Assembly: GCA_036936605.1 (NCBI GenBank)
Contig: JAUPFV010000004.1
Location: 180,128,807-180,192,806 of the forward strand
Direction: 5' to 3'
Origin: Limnanthes douglasii subsp. nivea
Taxonomy: Eukaryota > Streptophyta > Magnoliopsida > Brassicales > Limnanthaceae
Length of the DNA: 64,000 nucleotides
How positions within the stretch are numbered: the stretch's first letter is position 1; each line of letters opens with the position of its first letter. This document shows, piece by piece, positions 31,000 through 42,555 of this stretch. Made by a program: the position numbers and the translations under genes. Under the pieces are notes generated by a model. It saw nothing but the letters and a program-made list of their open reading frames with translations, searched no databases and had not been told where the DNA came from.

Positions 31000-31600
31000 A
31001 CCATATCACCATTGTTGGATCCTCGAATTCGAAGTGCAGTGGCATAACATTCCCTTCCAATATTTTGGTCGCTTCAAACGGACCCCCACACAGTCTCCAA
31101 CAATATATTTGAAACACTAATGTATTGTTGATACAACACCAAACAATCTTGATAACCAAGACCTTCTAAAATGGTATTATAACTTGTAGGGAAGTCTACC
31201 ACCATAAAAAGCACTTGAACCTTCTTCTTGAAAGATCATTTTCCTAAACTTACTTCCCCCTCAAATTCTGTTATAACCCGCACAGTTACTCCAGTAAAAC
31301 CAATGATTGTACGCTCGGACCGAGAAATTCGAGAAGGATTGTGTATCTTGTCATACGTTGCTTTAAAAAGGTCGTTCGCAGAACTTCATATATCTATAAG
31401 CACGCGTCGAATCTCAACGCCAGCAACTTTAGCCCCAATGACCACAATATCCTCATGTGGCCCTGCAGTGCCTCGTAAATCATCCTCATCGAAAATTATA
31501 AAAGGTTCGTCTCTTTTGCTATATAAGTGAATAGATATTTTCCCTCTATCTGAGTTTCCAAACTAGCAATATGCCTTTTCCTTGAGCTATCAGTATTACA
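31000..31600 (-). pseudogene. Tat-1 aspartic protease remnant
   Basis: Minus-strand text reads VEIRRVLID, I, stop, SSANDLFKATYDKI, then SERTIIGFTGVTVRVITEFE and VQVLFMVVDFPTSYNTIL. This corresponds to ILMDTGSSANIFF...FIVVDCPTCYNAIL of Tat-2. The catalytic D-T-G has become Asp-Ile-stop (stop at about 31386-31388). Confidence 0.7.
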
Positions 31601-33401
31601 AGTTATCGAATCACCCCCAAAAATACCTAGTGACTCAAAATACTCACATAAACTTTGAACATGCCCTTTTTTATTGCCTCTTGTACTACTATCAAAAGTA
31701 ACCTATCTGGATCCATATCCAAATATTCCAAGGCAGCATCGAATTCATCAACTTTCGAATCTAAAAACATTAAATATTCAACTTGAGCATTAGGATTTGT
31801 TGGTTGTGGATTCGATGCTGGATTTTTCGATACATTGCTCTGTGCCTTTACATAAGTCAGTACATTTCCATTTTCGCACATAGTTTGGACTTCCTTTTTC
31901 TAAGCAATGCAATCAGAAATATCATGATCAATTTCATTGTGTTACCTACATAATTTGTTGTTGCGCTCCTCCCTAAGGCTTTCTAAAATTTACGTATCCT
32001 TTAGTTTTATCAAAAAATTGAGGCCACGATTTTAGTCAAATCCGCATGATATTCAGGCATTATCCACTGGTTCGGTCTCGTCCTATTGAACAGATAAGAT
32101 GGAGCCTGATTCGAATATCCCCCAGTTCGAGGTGGCAATTTTTTATTCCTCGAACACACTTGTTGAGCAGCACTTGAAGTTTTCCCTTGGTTATGTGACG
32201 TCTGGGCTGAATCCTTTGGAACATTAACTGATTCTCCTTGGGCCCGAGTCGATTCTTCAACTTTGATTTGATCTTCAACATGAGCCATCAATGCTCCGAA
32301 GGTAAAGCCCGTCTTTTCGTTGTTTCATTAGCCAGATCTTGTGGCAACAATCCTTCGCAAAAACTTCTATCACCACTGACTCTTCACAATTATCTAAACT
32401 TGCTTTTGTCAAAACAAATCACTCCGTGTAATCCTTCAATTTTTCTCCAACCGCTTGCTTGCATTGGATAATTGTGTCACTATTTGCTCTAATATCTTTA
32501 CTGCCAACGAACTGTCTTCGAAAGACAATATAAAATTCTTTTAAATTCGAAATGGATCCCCTTGGAATTCAGTTATACCATTTTAAAGTTGTCCCCTTAA
32601 ACGTTTGCGAGAAATCCCGACATACCAGCATGTCGTCGTCCTCGAAATTAGTCATATAATTTTTTAATTGTTCGATGTGATCGTCGGGATCCTGCATTCC
32701 ATCAAACTTTTTAACTTTTGCGATATCAAAATGATTCGGAAGCGTGATAGATCTGATTTCACTTGTCAACGGATAATTTCTCCAATCGATACCTTAAACG
32801 TACTAATCATCAGTTTACATTACCGCATATAGATTCCGATCAGCCCCATCATACTGGTTCGGCGTGTTTCCCTCGTACCAATTAGACTTTCTCAAACATC
32901 AAGGTACATTATCTCTCTTGGATTTATGCTCTTTCTTATACTTTTGAGGTTGATCTCTATCTTCCTTCGAAGAACCCTTGTACCTTTTGAAACCTGATCT
33001 ACAGCTTCCAACCTCCCCGTCACTAGACGTGATATACTTTTGTTTTTATTTCTTTTTTTCGAGAAGAATGACGTTCTTTTAGAGCATCAAAGCGCGCCTT
33101 TTTCTGTTCACTCCTGATTTGACAGTCAGTGCAAGATCGATCATATTGGTTTCCATCTTTATTTTGTTCAATCATGTGACTCACCTCGGATTTCAGCCTT
33201 GTTGACTGAATCTCCTATTCTCTCTGATTATATTTCTCGTTCAGAGCGTTTATTTTATCCACGAGCTGGTTCATTCGTTGTTCTATCAGATTAAGTCTGG
33301 TGGATCGGAGCCGATCGCTCTTGTTTATCATATGTCCTCTGTAAGTCTTTCTTTAATGTTTCGACGACTGATCGAACCAAAGGATCACTTTCAGGATTCA
33401 T
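31601..33401 (-). pseudogene. gag: Tat-1 gag
   Basis: ATG at 33401 (MNPESDPLVRSVVETLKKDL), with a stop after about 37 codons. The capsid domain is at 32769-32569 (LPNHFDIAKVKKFDGMQDPD, FEDDDMLVCRDFSQTFKG), then stop and continuation (FRRQFVGSKDIRANSDTIIQ). The segment 32291-32010 is a Gln/Ser-rich linker with NQWIMPEYHADLTKIVASIF. 31881-31627 is a C-terminal piece (ALEYLDMDPDRLLL). Many stops and shifts. Confidence 0.72.
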
Positions 33402-33473
33402 CGTAAATTTTGGTTTGTTTTTCAAGATCAATTTGAATTCGAATTAACAGAATATGCACCAATTGTCAATCAT

Positions 33474-33494
33474 TCCCCAGTGAAGTCTCCAATT
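33474..33494 (-). promoter_or_regulatory. Tat-1 primer binding site
   Basis: On the minus strand AATTGGAGACTTCACTGGGG directly follows the LTR. It resembles the Tat-2 site (AATTGGCGACCACAGTGGG), indicating the same sub-lineage. Confidence 0.65.
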
Positions 33495-33755
33495 TGGTGA
33501 GTATGGTTCTTTGAATCACTTTAATAATTGAGAGAAAGTCAAAGTATAGAAGCTCTCTAACTCAAAAGTTCAACCCCTTTATTAGGCCAGTCTTGGTCTT
33601 TATATAGAGGCACAAGGACTTGGTGTACAACTGAAATCAATTACATAAATGGACTTATTACATGTTAGTCCCTCACTTAAATACATATTTCCCAATTCCT
33701 CCTCTAACTTTATAATCTGCTATACATGGTTCCATTATTTACATTTTAGTCCTCA
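33495..33755 (-). repeat. Tat-1 LTR, right copy (5' LTR of the element)
   Basis: 261 bp, TGGTGAG...CCTCA on +. About 19 substitutions and a 39-bp deletion relative to the left copy. Minus-strand TATATAAA at about 33597-33604. Confidence 0.88.
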
Positions 33756-34590
33756 ATATTCTATTTCCTAATCAATGTATATATAGTCTAAGTGTAGCAC
33801 GAAGATGTAATAAAACATAAGATATAGTCTAATTTTAACATTTATCTAAAAGTAGTAGAGATAAGTTTCATTGAATTTAGCTAGGACGTAGTAATTGTAT
33901 TAACATATTTTCTTCGACATAAACGACGGTTCATGTTGAAGTTGCCATGAGTTAACGACGTATCTCATTATTTTTGCTGCCATTCGTCAAAATATTTTAA
34001 GAAAGACGTCGGTTGATTGCAAGTTCATCGTGAACCATCGCTCATGCCAATCAAAATATTATTAAACATAAACGAAAAATGATTCATTACCTTTATTTTT
34101 GTGGTGTGGTTCTCCTCTAAGATTGACATGTTGTTGTTGAATCTATAGTTCGGAGTTCAAATATTTTTTTAGTTCAAGAGTTAGGGTTTCATGAGTTGGA
34201 TTTAGTATTTTTTTGTGAGTTAGTGATTTATTAGAAAAAAACACCTTAGAATTCCTACATTTTTAATATCACAACCTTTCTTACTTTTCTCTCATTTTGA
34301 ATATCATTTTTTTCCTGCTTTTCCATATCTTCCCAAAAACCTAAAAAGAAATATAATCAAAACTTTTCGAAGATCAATTTTGAACAAACTAGTAGATTAC
34401 CGATTTGCTTATTTACTACTAAAGTTCAAATATTGTGATTTCTCAAAAGTAAGTTTTCAGCTGCAATCATTTTGCTATTTAGTTATGAAGTCATGATTTT
34501 TTGTTTTTCCTCGAATTATGAGTTATTTTTAGATTCTAAGATCTTTGGGAATTTGATTTTATAGGCTGCATGTGTTATATGCTTTAAGAA
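33756..34590. other. AT-rich DNA, no gene recognised
   Basis: Probably the flank of the older MULE that Tat-1 entered. I found no coding frame and no reliable terminal inverted repeat. Confidence 0.4.
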
Positions 34591-34594
34591 GATT

Positions 34595-34855
34595 TGAGAC
34601 GTATATATATAAAAAAATTAATGGCATACGTGTATAAATTAATATAATAGGTGTATAAATATGTGAGATGTGTATAGATATGCGAGACGTGTATAAATAT
34701 GTGAAATATATATAACTTGTTGTAAGACATGTATAAATATGTGAGATCTATACAAATATATAATTGTACAAATATATAGTTGTTCAAATCATCTATATGT
34801 GTAAAAATATGCGAGATACGTATAAATATGCAAGATGCGTTTGGTATCATGTTAA
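34595..34855 (+). repeat. 19-bp minisatellite, block 1
   Basis: Degenerate tandem copies of a unit close to AAATATGYGAGACRTGTAY (for example TATGTGAGATGTGTATAGA, TATGCGAGACGTGTATAAA). The same motif recurs on the same strand in five later blocks up to 47445. Confidence 0.7.
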
Positions 34856-34959
34856 TATAAGAGACTAATAGGGTGTATATAACAAGTGTTAGACAAGATC
34901 AACAATAATATGAGACTTATTAGTTTTTTAATGTTATACTTGCAACTAATTGTTTTTTA

Positions 34960-35650
34960 ATTGTGCAATACAGGCAAGCAATTTATAGAAGTCGAGTGTG
35001 CATTTTTAAACAAGATGGTCAAAATGCAATTGCTTCTCTTAGTGAGTTTGAGGACTCTAAAATTATTCAAAGGTATTTTAAAATTATATGGGATGTCTTG
35101 GTTAGAGGTAATTACAGTATAACCTAATGTTGCAATAATAATAAGAATTGTTTATTTACGAATATTGTCGATTTTTGGGTTGGCTAACAATGCTTGATGT
35201 TGAGCGTTTAAAAAGTGTTAGTTTTGATATAGAACAATATATGGTTGATGTGGTTGATGAAAAAAACACGTAGATAATCTAGATTAAGTTTATTTGAAGC
35301 CTCAAATAATGAATTAATTAATGGGGAGAGTAGTTATGGTTTAAGTTTTTTTGTCATAAAAAAATAACTTGCTAATATTGGCTGGGTTGATGGAATTACA
35401 GGTGTCAGACAAATTTGTTTTATCAAGGTGTTACAACTATATGGTTAAGTGTTATGTCGTTATATCTTTGAGCGTGATTTTTGTTTCAAATATATGCATA
35501 ATACTAGATATAAAATAAAATTTTTAGTATGAAAATAAAGTCTCAAATTGATGTAAATGGAAACTTTATGCATCACTTGATACGTCAACTGATTACATGG
35601 TCATTAAATGGTTTGTTGAGCTGTATACTTGTGATACTACTTTTTGCAAA
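34960..35650 (+). pseudogene. Possible N-terminal part of MULE-2
   Basis: Short coding-like pieces (DGQNAIASLSEFEDSKIIQR near 35020; NYMVKCYVV near 35440; WFVELYTCDTTFCKEIRNHF near 35610) lie in the same orientation and immediately left of Tat-3, while transposase homology appears immediately right of it. I infer that they are the split-off N-terminal region. Family match by itself is weak. Confidence 0.3.
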
Positions 35651-35689
35651 GAAATTAGGAACCATTTTGATAAGGCATAATCCTCTCAC

Positions 35690-36118
35690 CAACTTATACC
35701 CATCGGCCATGACGAGGTACCTTCAATTACGAAGATATAATCGAAGGGTATTACTAAAAATAGAACTGTAAAACGGGTTATTTCTAGCGAATACGACGAG
35801 GTACCCTCAGCAGTGCAGTGCAAAGGAAAAAGCATTGGTAGAAGAACGAGGCGTAGTCCGTATGAAAGTAGAATCACCATTCGTGTGAAAGAAGAACCAT
35901 ACCTCAACCGACATTGAACGGCGGTTACAGAAAATAAGGCCGCTAATAGCAGTAACAGAGTAGCATTAAGGACGTGCGAAGTAATGTATTGTGAATGTAT
36001 TATATAAAAGAGAGAAGATCATAGAGTAATGTAAGGTTTTCATATCAAAGCAATAAGATAATCACACTTTGTTCTTCCGTTTTCCATACTTTATACATAT
36101 CACAAAATTCCTTAACCA
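35690..36118 (+). repeat. Tat-3 5' LTR (left edge unresolved)
   Basis: Non-coding DNA ending ...TTAACCA before the PBS, with a TATA box TATATAAA at 36001-36008. It contains the short repeat ACGAGGTACC(C/T)TCA at about 35713 and 35798. Left end not identified because no second copy is present for comparison. Confidence 0.55.
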
Positions 36119-36122
36119 TTTT

Positions 36123-36141
36123 TTGGCACCGTCTATGGGAA
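36123..36141 (+). promoter_or_regulatory. Tat-3 primer binding site
   Basis: TTGGCACCGTCTATGGGAA, four bases after the LTR end. A common plant gypsy PBS form. Confidence 0.75.
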
Positions 36142-36167
36142 ACACACAACGTGTAGCTCATACCAGG

Positions 36168-36960
36168 GAAAGTGATGGTGTTGACTAGGTCAAGAATTGA
36201 AAGGGAGAATATGCTAGCCCCTCACAAGAAATATGGGTAACGAAACCAAGGAACCATGGAGAATCCACCATGTAGCGTGGCAATCATGGGAGCTGATCAA
36301 GATGACCATCGAGAGTTCCACATAACTGCAAACCTAAATAATGACCAGTCTCATATTAATGTTGAAGAGAATGTTGGTGGACTTGCACAGGGAGAGAACC
36401 CCATGTATCTCGGTAAGTCTTTTACCTCTTCTGACGTGCAGATCTTAGAGACTCAAATAAAGGAAATCAAACGCGATCAACATCAAGATGCATAGTGGAA
36501 ACAAGAGATAAACGAGGAGGTGAGGCAACACTACGACCAAATCGTCGATACCCTACGCCATTTAAGCGAGAGGGTTCTCCCTGGGAATGTTGTCAGGCAA
36601 GAAGTCCAATAGGATGATGGTGGGTATGGCGTCACTTACAAGAATAGAGAATCGTGCCCATAGATATGACCATACCGACGAGAGTAAGAGCAAAAAAGCA
36701 AAGGAATAAAAGATTGATAACTTATAACCGAGACGACTTATCCACCAACGGAGTACCTTATGAGGACAAATGATCTGAGGTTGTCGAGTATGACTTATAT
36801 TTTGCAGGACTCTACCTTTGTAAAGAGCATCTTGGAAGGAAACCTTCCACGAAAATTCGACCCGCATAACCGATGTTTGCATAGGATGCGGAGATAGTAA
36901 CACGATTAGGCCCACGATTTATCTCTCATTCCCTTGTCATCGAGAGCAGTCTTCGGCTAG
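36168..36960 (+). pseudogene. gag: Tat-3 gag remnant
   Basis: 36256-36495 is an open piece (MENPPCSVAIMGADQDDHRE ... SSDVQILETQIKEIKRDQHQ), then stops. Later text includes a Lys-rich stretch and LPRKFDPHNRC. Position between PBS and RT identifies it; the sequence is too eroded for domain limits. Confidence 0.5.
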
Positions 36961-37074
36961 TGAGACAAAAATTACAAACTTTCTTCACAGAAAAGTTAGA
37001 AATGATATTTTAGGGAGGTCGAAAGTTAGTCAAGCTAGGCCACAACAGGCATGCGTAGTACCCGATATGGATCG

Positions 37075-37680
37075 CTAACCCAGTATTAGTAAACAAAAGA
37101 ATAAACAATGACGCATGTGCTTAGATTTTACTAATCTCAACCGAGCATGTCAGAATGATGCTTTTCTCATACCAATAATTGACTAATTAGTTGATATCGC
37201 TTCTGGTAAAGACTTTTTATCATACATGGACGCGCATTCCGGATATGATCAGATATCTATGAACCCGAAATATGAGGAGCACACGATATTTCAAACTGAA
37301 AGAGTCCTTTACTATTATAAGGTCATGCCATTTGGACTCAAGAACATCGGTTTAACATATCAGAGGCTGATCAACAAGATATTTGGAGGAAAATTGGTTC
37401 AACATATGGGATCTTACATCGTTGACATGATTGTAAAAAGCAACTTGGGAGAAACAACTTGAATTTTTAGGGATGGTCTACGAGACACTACAGAGTTATG
37501 GATGAAACTTAACCCACTTAAATGTTCTTTTGATGTACATAGTGAAACGTTTTTAGTCTTTACCCCTCTCAACTAAAGGCGATATTAGCCATGGAACCCC
37601 CAAGAAATATAAAAAAGTGCATCATCTAATAGGACGTTTAACCGTCATTTCCCACTTCATCCCTCGGTGGACAGTAGAGG
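37075..37680 (+). pseudogene. pol: Tat-3 reverse transcriptase remnant
   Basis: YMDAHSGYDQISMNPKYEEH, YYYKVMPFGLKNIGLTYQRL, then SYIVDMIVKS at the active site, where the first Asp of YIDD is Val. Followed by LNPLKCSF and QLKAILAMEPPRNIK in other frames. Inactive. Confidence 0.75.
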
Positions 37681-37689
37681 TTGATAAGG

Positions 37690-38345
37690 AAGTAGATACC
37701 CGCAGTAGATGTAAGGGGAAAATGTTAACCAAACTCATTTAATAAAGAAATGTTGAGCGACTAATCACCAAACGGATCTAACGCGAGTAATAAGTAAAGA
37801 GGAGGAGCGAGTCCGAGCAGAACGATAGTGGACGTACTCAAAAGATCAAGAAGCAGTAGAGAAGAAATATGAGCCCGAGCAAAACAGAACAATAAGTAAA
37901 AGTAAACCAAGGAAGAGTGAAAAAAGAACGCAATCTTCTAGGGAGGCTTGCTCAGATGAAAATAGTACTACATAAAAGGATGAAGCAAGAAATGCCGAGC
38001 ATGACCTAAAAAAGACCGAGCGAACCGAAACCAAGCAGAACAGCGACAGTCAAGCGTTTAAGTGGAAAGTTGGCCCGCTCGGGGAACTCAGGAACCTGAT
38101 GAACGTTACGGTCAAGTGCATCTTACAAGAACCAAACTTAGAAGAATACAATAAAGACTGATGATTAAGGATGCTCAACAAACGTTACGGTTCAGTCTTT
38201 AGAATATCATAAATAATCCCATGTAATAAATGTAATTGTAACAACTAGAAGCAAGATGAATAAGGACTCAGAGCGATGTAGTACGATTATGTTCTTTTTC
38301 TTCCTGAATCAATAAACTCACTATCTTGGCACATCTATGTTAGAT
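37690..38345. other. Non-coding insertion or solo-LTR-like segment within Tat-3 pol
   Basis: Between the RT connection and the second RNase H, where the gypsy RNase H domain should lie, there is about 650 bp of non-coding, purine-rich DNA. It ends TTCTTCCTGAATCAATAAAC...CTTGGCACA, reminiscent of LTR 3' ends. Direct flanking duplication not found, so insertion versus replacement is open. Confidence 0.35.
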
Positions 38346-38349
38346 TTTT

Positions 38350-38700
38350 CCCGTTAACAGATGTAGATAGTGCATCAAACACAATTGGAGGGGAGGGTGC
38401 CGAAGTTATGTTGAAGACACCAAATGGAGAGGAAATCACACAAGCAATACGATTTGCTTTCAAAGTAACAAAAAATAAGGCTGAGTACGAAGCAGTTGTA
38501 GCAGGCCTCAAATTGGCTAATATATGTGGAGCTCGACGATTGACAGTATTGTCGGACTCCCAGCTAGTGATCAGCAAGGCCACAGGGTCATTCGAGGCCC
38601 TACAGACAAGTACACAGAGGTACTTAGACTCTTTGAAGAGCTGGGAAAACAAGTACAGTGGGGTTAAATAAGAACAGATACCTCAGTCTGATAATTCAGT
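38350..38700 (+). pseudogene. pol: Tat-3 plant-type RNase H
   Basis: MLKTPNGEEITQAIRFAFKV, NKAEYEAVVAGLKLANICGA and VLSDSQLVISKATGSFEA match the second (plant-type) RNase H of the Tat lineage. The first Asp region is lost to the upstream break. Confidence 0.75.
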
Positions 38701-38989
38701 CGCATATTATTTCACAACAGCAACAACACAAGAAGAAACCTCAACCATCCTTACTCAAGACTCACCAACGGTGGTAGCAGGAACTGAAAATTTTGAGGTA
38801 CATGCAATTACGACAACAGTCGACTAGAGAGATGAACATATTGAATATCTTAAGAACTATACCCTGCCACCGGAGAAAGCATAAGCGAGATTATTGTAGT
38901 TTCATGCACATAAATATACATATCTAGATGATGTGCTATACATAAAGAATACAACCCACCCGTTGATGCGGTGAGTAAATAAATAAGAA

Positions 38990-40065
38990 GTAGGGATGAC
39001 AGTTAAAGACATGCATGGCGGGGCAGCAGGTACTCATTGTGGTTATATGAGCTTGATAAAGAACTTTCTACTTGTGGGGTTTTACTGGCACAAGCTTTCC
39101 TCCAACGCTCAGGTCTTAGTATAAAAATATCATCATTGCCAACAATTTGCCAACAATCGGCATCTATCTAGTGAGCCAATGAGCATAGTACCAGCATCGT
39201 GTCTCTTCGATAAATGTGGGATAGATTTAGTAGGGGCCCTCCCAATGGCTACCGGTAATCGACGATTCCTAGTGGTAGCAGTTGACTACTTCATTAAGTG
39301 GGTTGAGGCTAAGGCTTTAGCAAAGATGAGATCCCATGAAATATGTGACTTCCTTCAAATTCATATTCTTTCTCGATTTGGAATTCCAAGGATCCTTATA
39401 ACTTACAACGAACCTCAATTTCAAAATGAAGCCATGATAACATTTTGCCAAAGACATGGAATCACCCAACATTTTTCCATGCCATACTACCTCAGGTAAA
39501 TGGTCAAGTCGAGGTTACAAATAGAACCATCTTAGCATAAATTAAGAAAAAGCTTGAGGGCTCAAAAAGAAAATAGCCATATAAGCTAGTTGAGGTGTTA
39601 TAGCCATATCAGACTACGCCTCGGTCAGCAACGGGAGATACACCTTTTTTATTAGTATATGAAGTGGAGGTGCTGTTACAAGTAGAGATAATAATACCCA
39701 GCCATCAGATAGCCAATTACTTGGATGAGGTGAATGACCAGGAGCGATAATCGTCAATTGACATAATCAAAGAAATGAGGGATCATGCCAAGGTTTTATA
39801 TGAAAATTACAAGAGTTTAATGATAAATAGATTCAAATCCAAGCTTAAAAATCGAAGCTTCAATGTAGGTGACTTAGTCATGAAAATGGTTTTCCAACGA
39901 GTTCAAGACAAGAAATCAGGCAAGCAAGCTCCGAATTGAGATAGCTCGTAAAAATTCGTTTCTAAAGGACATATCAGGGCATATAGACTGGAAAACATAA
40001 ATGGAAATGCATTGAAACATCCATGGAATGTAAATCATTTCAAAATATATCATCATGCTACTTAA
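38990..40065 (+). pseudogene. pol: Tat-3 integrase remnant
   Basis: Zinc region (GTHCGYMSLIKNFL ... CQQFANN), core 39179-39499 (CGIDLVGALPMATGNRRFLV, DYFIKWVEAKALA, FGIPRILITYNEPQFQNEA). The second catalytic Asp of TDNGPQF is Tyr here. The end of pol is legible: AYRLENINGNALKHPWNVNH at about 39980-40040. Non-functional. Confidence 0.75.
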
Positions 40066-40079
40066 GAGCGGCTGTGTAC

Positions 40080-40440
40080 TCTTTCCTCTTTTGTCAGAAT
40101 CGAGAAGCTTAACAATCTTACGACGGTTGGATATGTAGTAGTATATGGTTTTTAAAAGCTTATATACATCAATGCTAGAAAACAAATCAGTTATACTAAT
40201 CTCTTTATTTAACAACTTAGAAGTGAGTAGAACACTAAACAGAAAATGCCATCCGTTGGCCGTTAGTTGCGTGGGATAGATTCGGATATACCTAAACAAC
40301 TCAATTATTAATTAAGGTAAGGGTAGTCGGAGTCCCCAGTTGAATAAAGTCGTGTATAAACAAGTCTCCTCCTCTCTAATATGATGGGTTTGTTACCAGG
40401 GTCAGGATGTCTAGTAATTATGAATTTAGGTAAATCGTAC
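40080..40440 (-). pseudogene. Tat-3 antisense gene fragment (PF04195-like)
   Basis: On minus, about 40370 downward: LYTTLFNWGLRLPLP, stop, LIIELFRYIRIYPTQLTANG and WHFLFSVLLTSKLLNKEISI. The LFNWGLR(L/F)PL and YPTQL/CPSQL cores align with the Tat-2 antisense gene. It abuts the end of pol almost directly, so the rest of the gene and the spacer were deleted. Confidence 0.65.
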
Positions 40441-40469
40441 ACTAATCTAAACCTAAGAACCCTTTGGGG

Positions 40470-41950
40470 TTTAGGTTTTTATAAAGGTGGCATGGTTTTT
40501 ATCGAGAAACATAGAAGATTATTGGTGTCTTTCATAACAAAAGATGGTAACAATAATAAGTTTCATTATTTCACTATTTTTATGTAATTTTGTTTTCACT
40601 ATCTTTTTTATGCAATTATAGTCTATTTTTTATGCGTGACTAGGCGACTTTGCGCAGACTAGATGTGAGACATCATGATTTTATATATGCTAGATAAGAG
40701 ACCGATATATAATATGCATATGAGATGTGAGACGTGTATAAATTTATATGAGAGATATATAAATATACGAGACCTATACAAATATATAGTTATAAAAATC
40801 TGCAAGATCTATACAAACATGTGATACATGTGCATACACGACGAGAGACAAGTCTAAGTAAATATGCAAGACCCGAGATATATTATAAAATTTAATTTAC
40901 TTTTTTAGGTGTTTTCATGTTGTAATTAGTATTGTTAGGTGTGAAGATGCTGAAAATTGGCTATCGTTTCTAGACAGTTTGGAACCTCATTTATTTGATC
41001 ATCAAATAATAGTTATCTCATATCGTCATTTAGGTATCATTATTGATGTTTCCATCTTGTTTCTAAATTGCTATCATGCCTTAAATATTTTTCATCTGGT
41101 TGGAAATTTAAAGTATGTTATGAGTCGTACAAACCCAAATTTTATGTCTAAGATGGTTTATATGTTTGAAATGTGATTATTCTCTAACAGTAGACATGTT
41201 TAATGAAAAATTAAATTGTTTATTGGTGAAGAAGGTCAAAACATTATTAAGTTTCTCGATAATTTACCCATGGATAAATATGCATATTCATTTGTCAAAA
41301 TAAAATAATATGGTTATATGGGTCTTCTTCGATCAAAACTTTTAACCATAATACTAAATATTTATGTAGTATACCATATTATAGTATTAATTGACAAGAT
41401 TATAGTCATATTATTAGTCAAATTTTATGACGTTATGCAGATGAGCTTCTTCACCAATAAATTATATTCAAGTAGTAAATTATATCCTCAGTATAAAAAG
41501 AAGCTTAAGATCAATGTTGAAGAAGGTCATTCATGGCTAGTTTGTAAGTCTTCGGTAACGATATATAAAGTTTTTTCGGAACCTGTTATGGTTGTTGATT
41601 TACTAGTTTTCAAATGTTCTTCTGATGCTCGATAACAATATTATTTTCTATTTTCTCACGCTTTTGCTGAAATACATACGATTCAAGAATATCAAATGAA
41701 ATATGTTGAGCCATTTTATACCGTCAGCCATTATAGGCCAACTTACTCATTTAGCGTACTTTCTTTAAGTAATTTTGATGAAGGATCAAACTCTAATAAA
41801 TTCCCAGAAATTGTGTCTCCTAACTTGAAAAGACGAGTTGGAAGGCCTAAGAAGAAACATATTCTGTCTAGAGGAGAAATCACAAACCGACAGTTAAATT
41901 ATAGTTCAAAGGTTGGGCATAATCGACGGGCTTACGAAGATGTGTTTTAA
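40470..41950 (+). pseudogene. MULE transposase remnant (MULE-2), core and C-terminus
   Basis: Pieces in order: KHRRLLVSFITKDGNNNKFH (about 40500, the 'K..LL.A...DGNN' region before the first catalytic area), 40979-41176 (VISYRHLGIIIDVSILFLNC, YHALNIFHLVGNLK, matching the 'D.H..I......P...H..C..HL..N' MULE core), 41520-41635 (YKVFSEPVMVVDLLVFKCSS), 41640-41740 (YFSHAFAEIHTIQEYQMKYV, EPFYTVSHYRPTYSF) and a tail with the AT-hook-like RRVGRPKKKHILSRGE and a degenerate zinc knuckle (VGHNRRAY). The order and spacing are those of a MuDR-type transposase. Confidence 0.75.
40715..40875 (+). repeat. 19-bp minisatellite, block 2
   Basis: Degenerate copies (TATACGAGACCTATACAAA, TATGCAAGACCCGAG) within the MULE-2 remnant. 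Confidence 0.6.
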
Positions 41951-42069
41951 TTTGATGTTTTATAGTTACAATTTGGCTTGTATTTTAAGATTTTGGAATT
42001 CATTTTCATATTATAAAGAGTTTGCTAATATTTTTCTTAATGCGAAACAAGTTATACTTTATTTTTTCT

Positions 42070-42555
42070 TTGTGCAAGACATGTACAAATACACTAGATT
42101 TATATAACATTATAATTATGCGAGGCATGTACAAATATGCGAGACATGTACAAGCTTACAAATATACGAGACTGTACAAATATGTGAGACCTATAAAAAT
42201 ATATCAAATATGTACAAAATATGTGAGATATGTATAATTATGAGAGACAAGTACAATTATAAGACACCTATATAATTATGTGAGCCTTTATAATTATACG
42301 AGACATGTACAATATAGTTGTACAATTTTCAAAACCTGCACAAATGCACGAGAGTGAACAATCTAGGCGTACAAATATGCGGTACATGTATAATTATGTG
42401 AGACCTGTATATAATTATACAAGATCTATACAATATATTAGTATATAGATAATTATGCGAGACCTTTAAAATATAAATATATGAGACTTGTTATACAAGT
42501 ATACGAGACATGTGCAAATATGCGAGACATAGGAAAATGTGAAAGACCTATAAAA
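42070..42555 (+). repeat. 19-bp minisatellite, block 3
   Basis: Best-preserved copies at about 42118-42160: AATTATGCGAGGCATGTAC followed by AAATATGCGAGACATGTAC. About 20 degenerate units. Confidence 0.75.

Larger units (their letters stand above)
12894..33755 (-). mobile_element. Ty3/gypsy Tat-lineage retrotransposon (Tat-1), host of a nested element
   Basis: Minus-strand element with LTRs at 12894-13193 and 33495-33755. Reading down from the right LTR: PBS, gag, protease, RT, RNase H, a second plant-type RNase H, integrase, a stem-loop, tandem repeats, then an antisense gene on +, PPT and the left LTR. RT before integrase plus the second RNase H is the Tat-lineage layout. A complete second Tat element (14218-24587) sits inside the antisense gene. 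LTRs differ at about 19 positions plus one 39-bp indel, so this is older than its passenger. Flanks (ATGCA left, ATATT right) do not show a clean 5-bp duplication. All coding parts are broken. Confidence 0.9.
35650..40470 (+). mobile_element. Decayed Ty3/gypsy Tat-lineage element (Tat-3)
   Basis: Plus-strand remnant with a 5' LTR whose right edge is at about 36118, PBS 36123, gag 36168-36960, RT 37075-37680, second RNase H 38350-38670, integrase 38990-39890, end of pol 39950-40065, and immediately after it an antisense-gene fragment on minus (40080-40440). No 3' LTR was found. The left edge is uncertain. Sits inside the older MULE-2. Confidence 0.75.
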
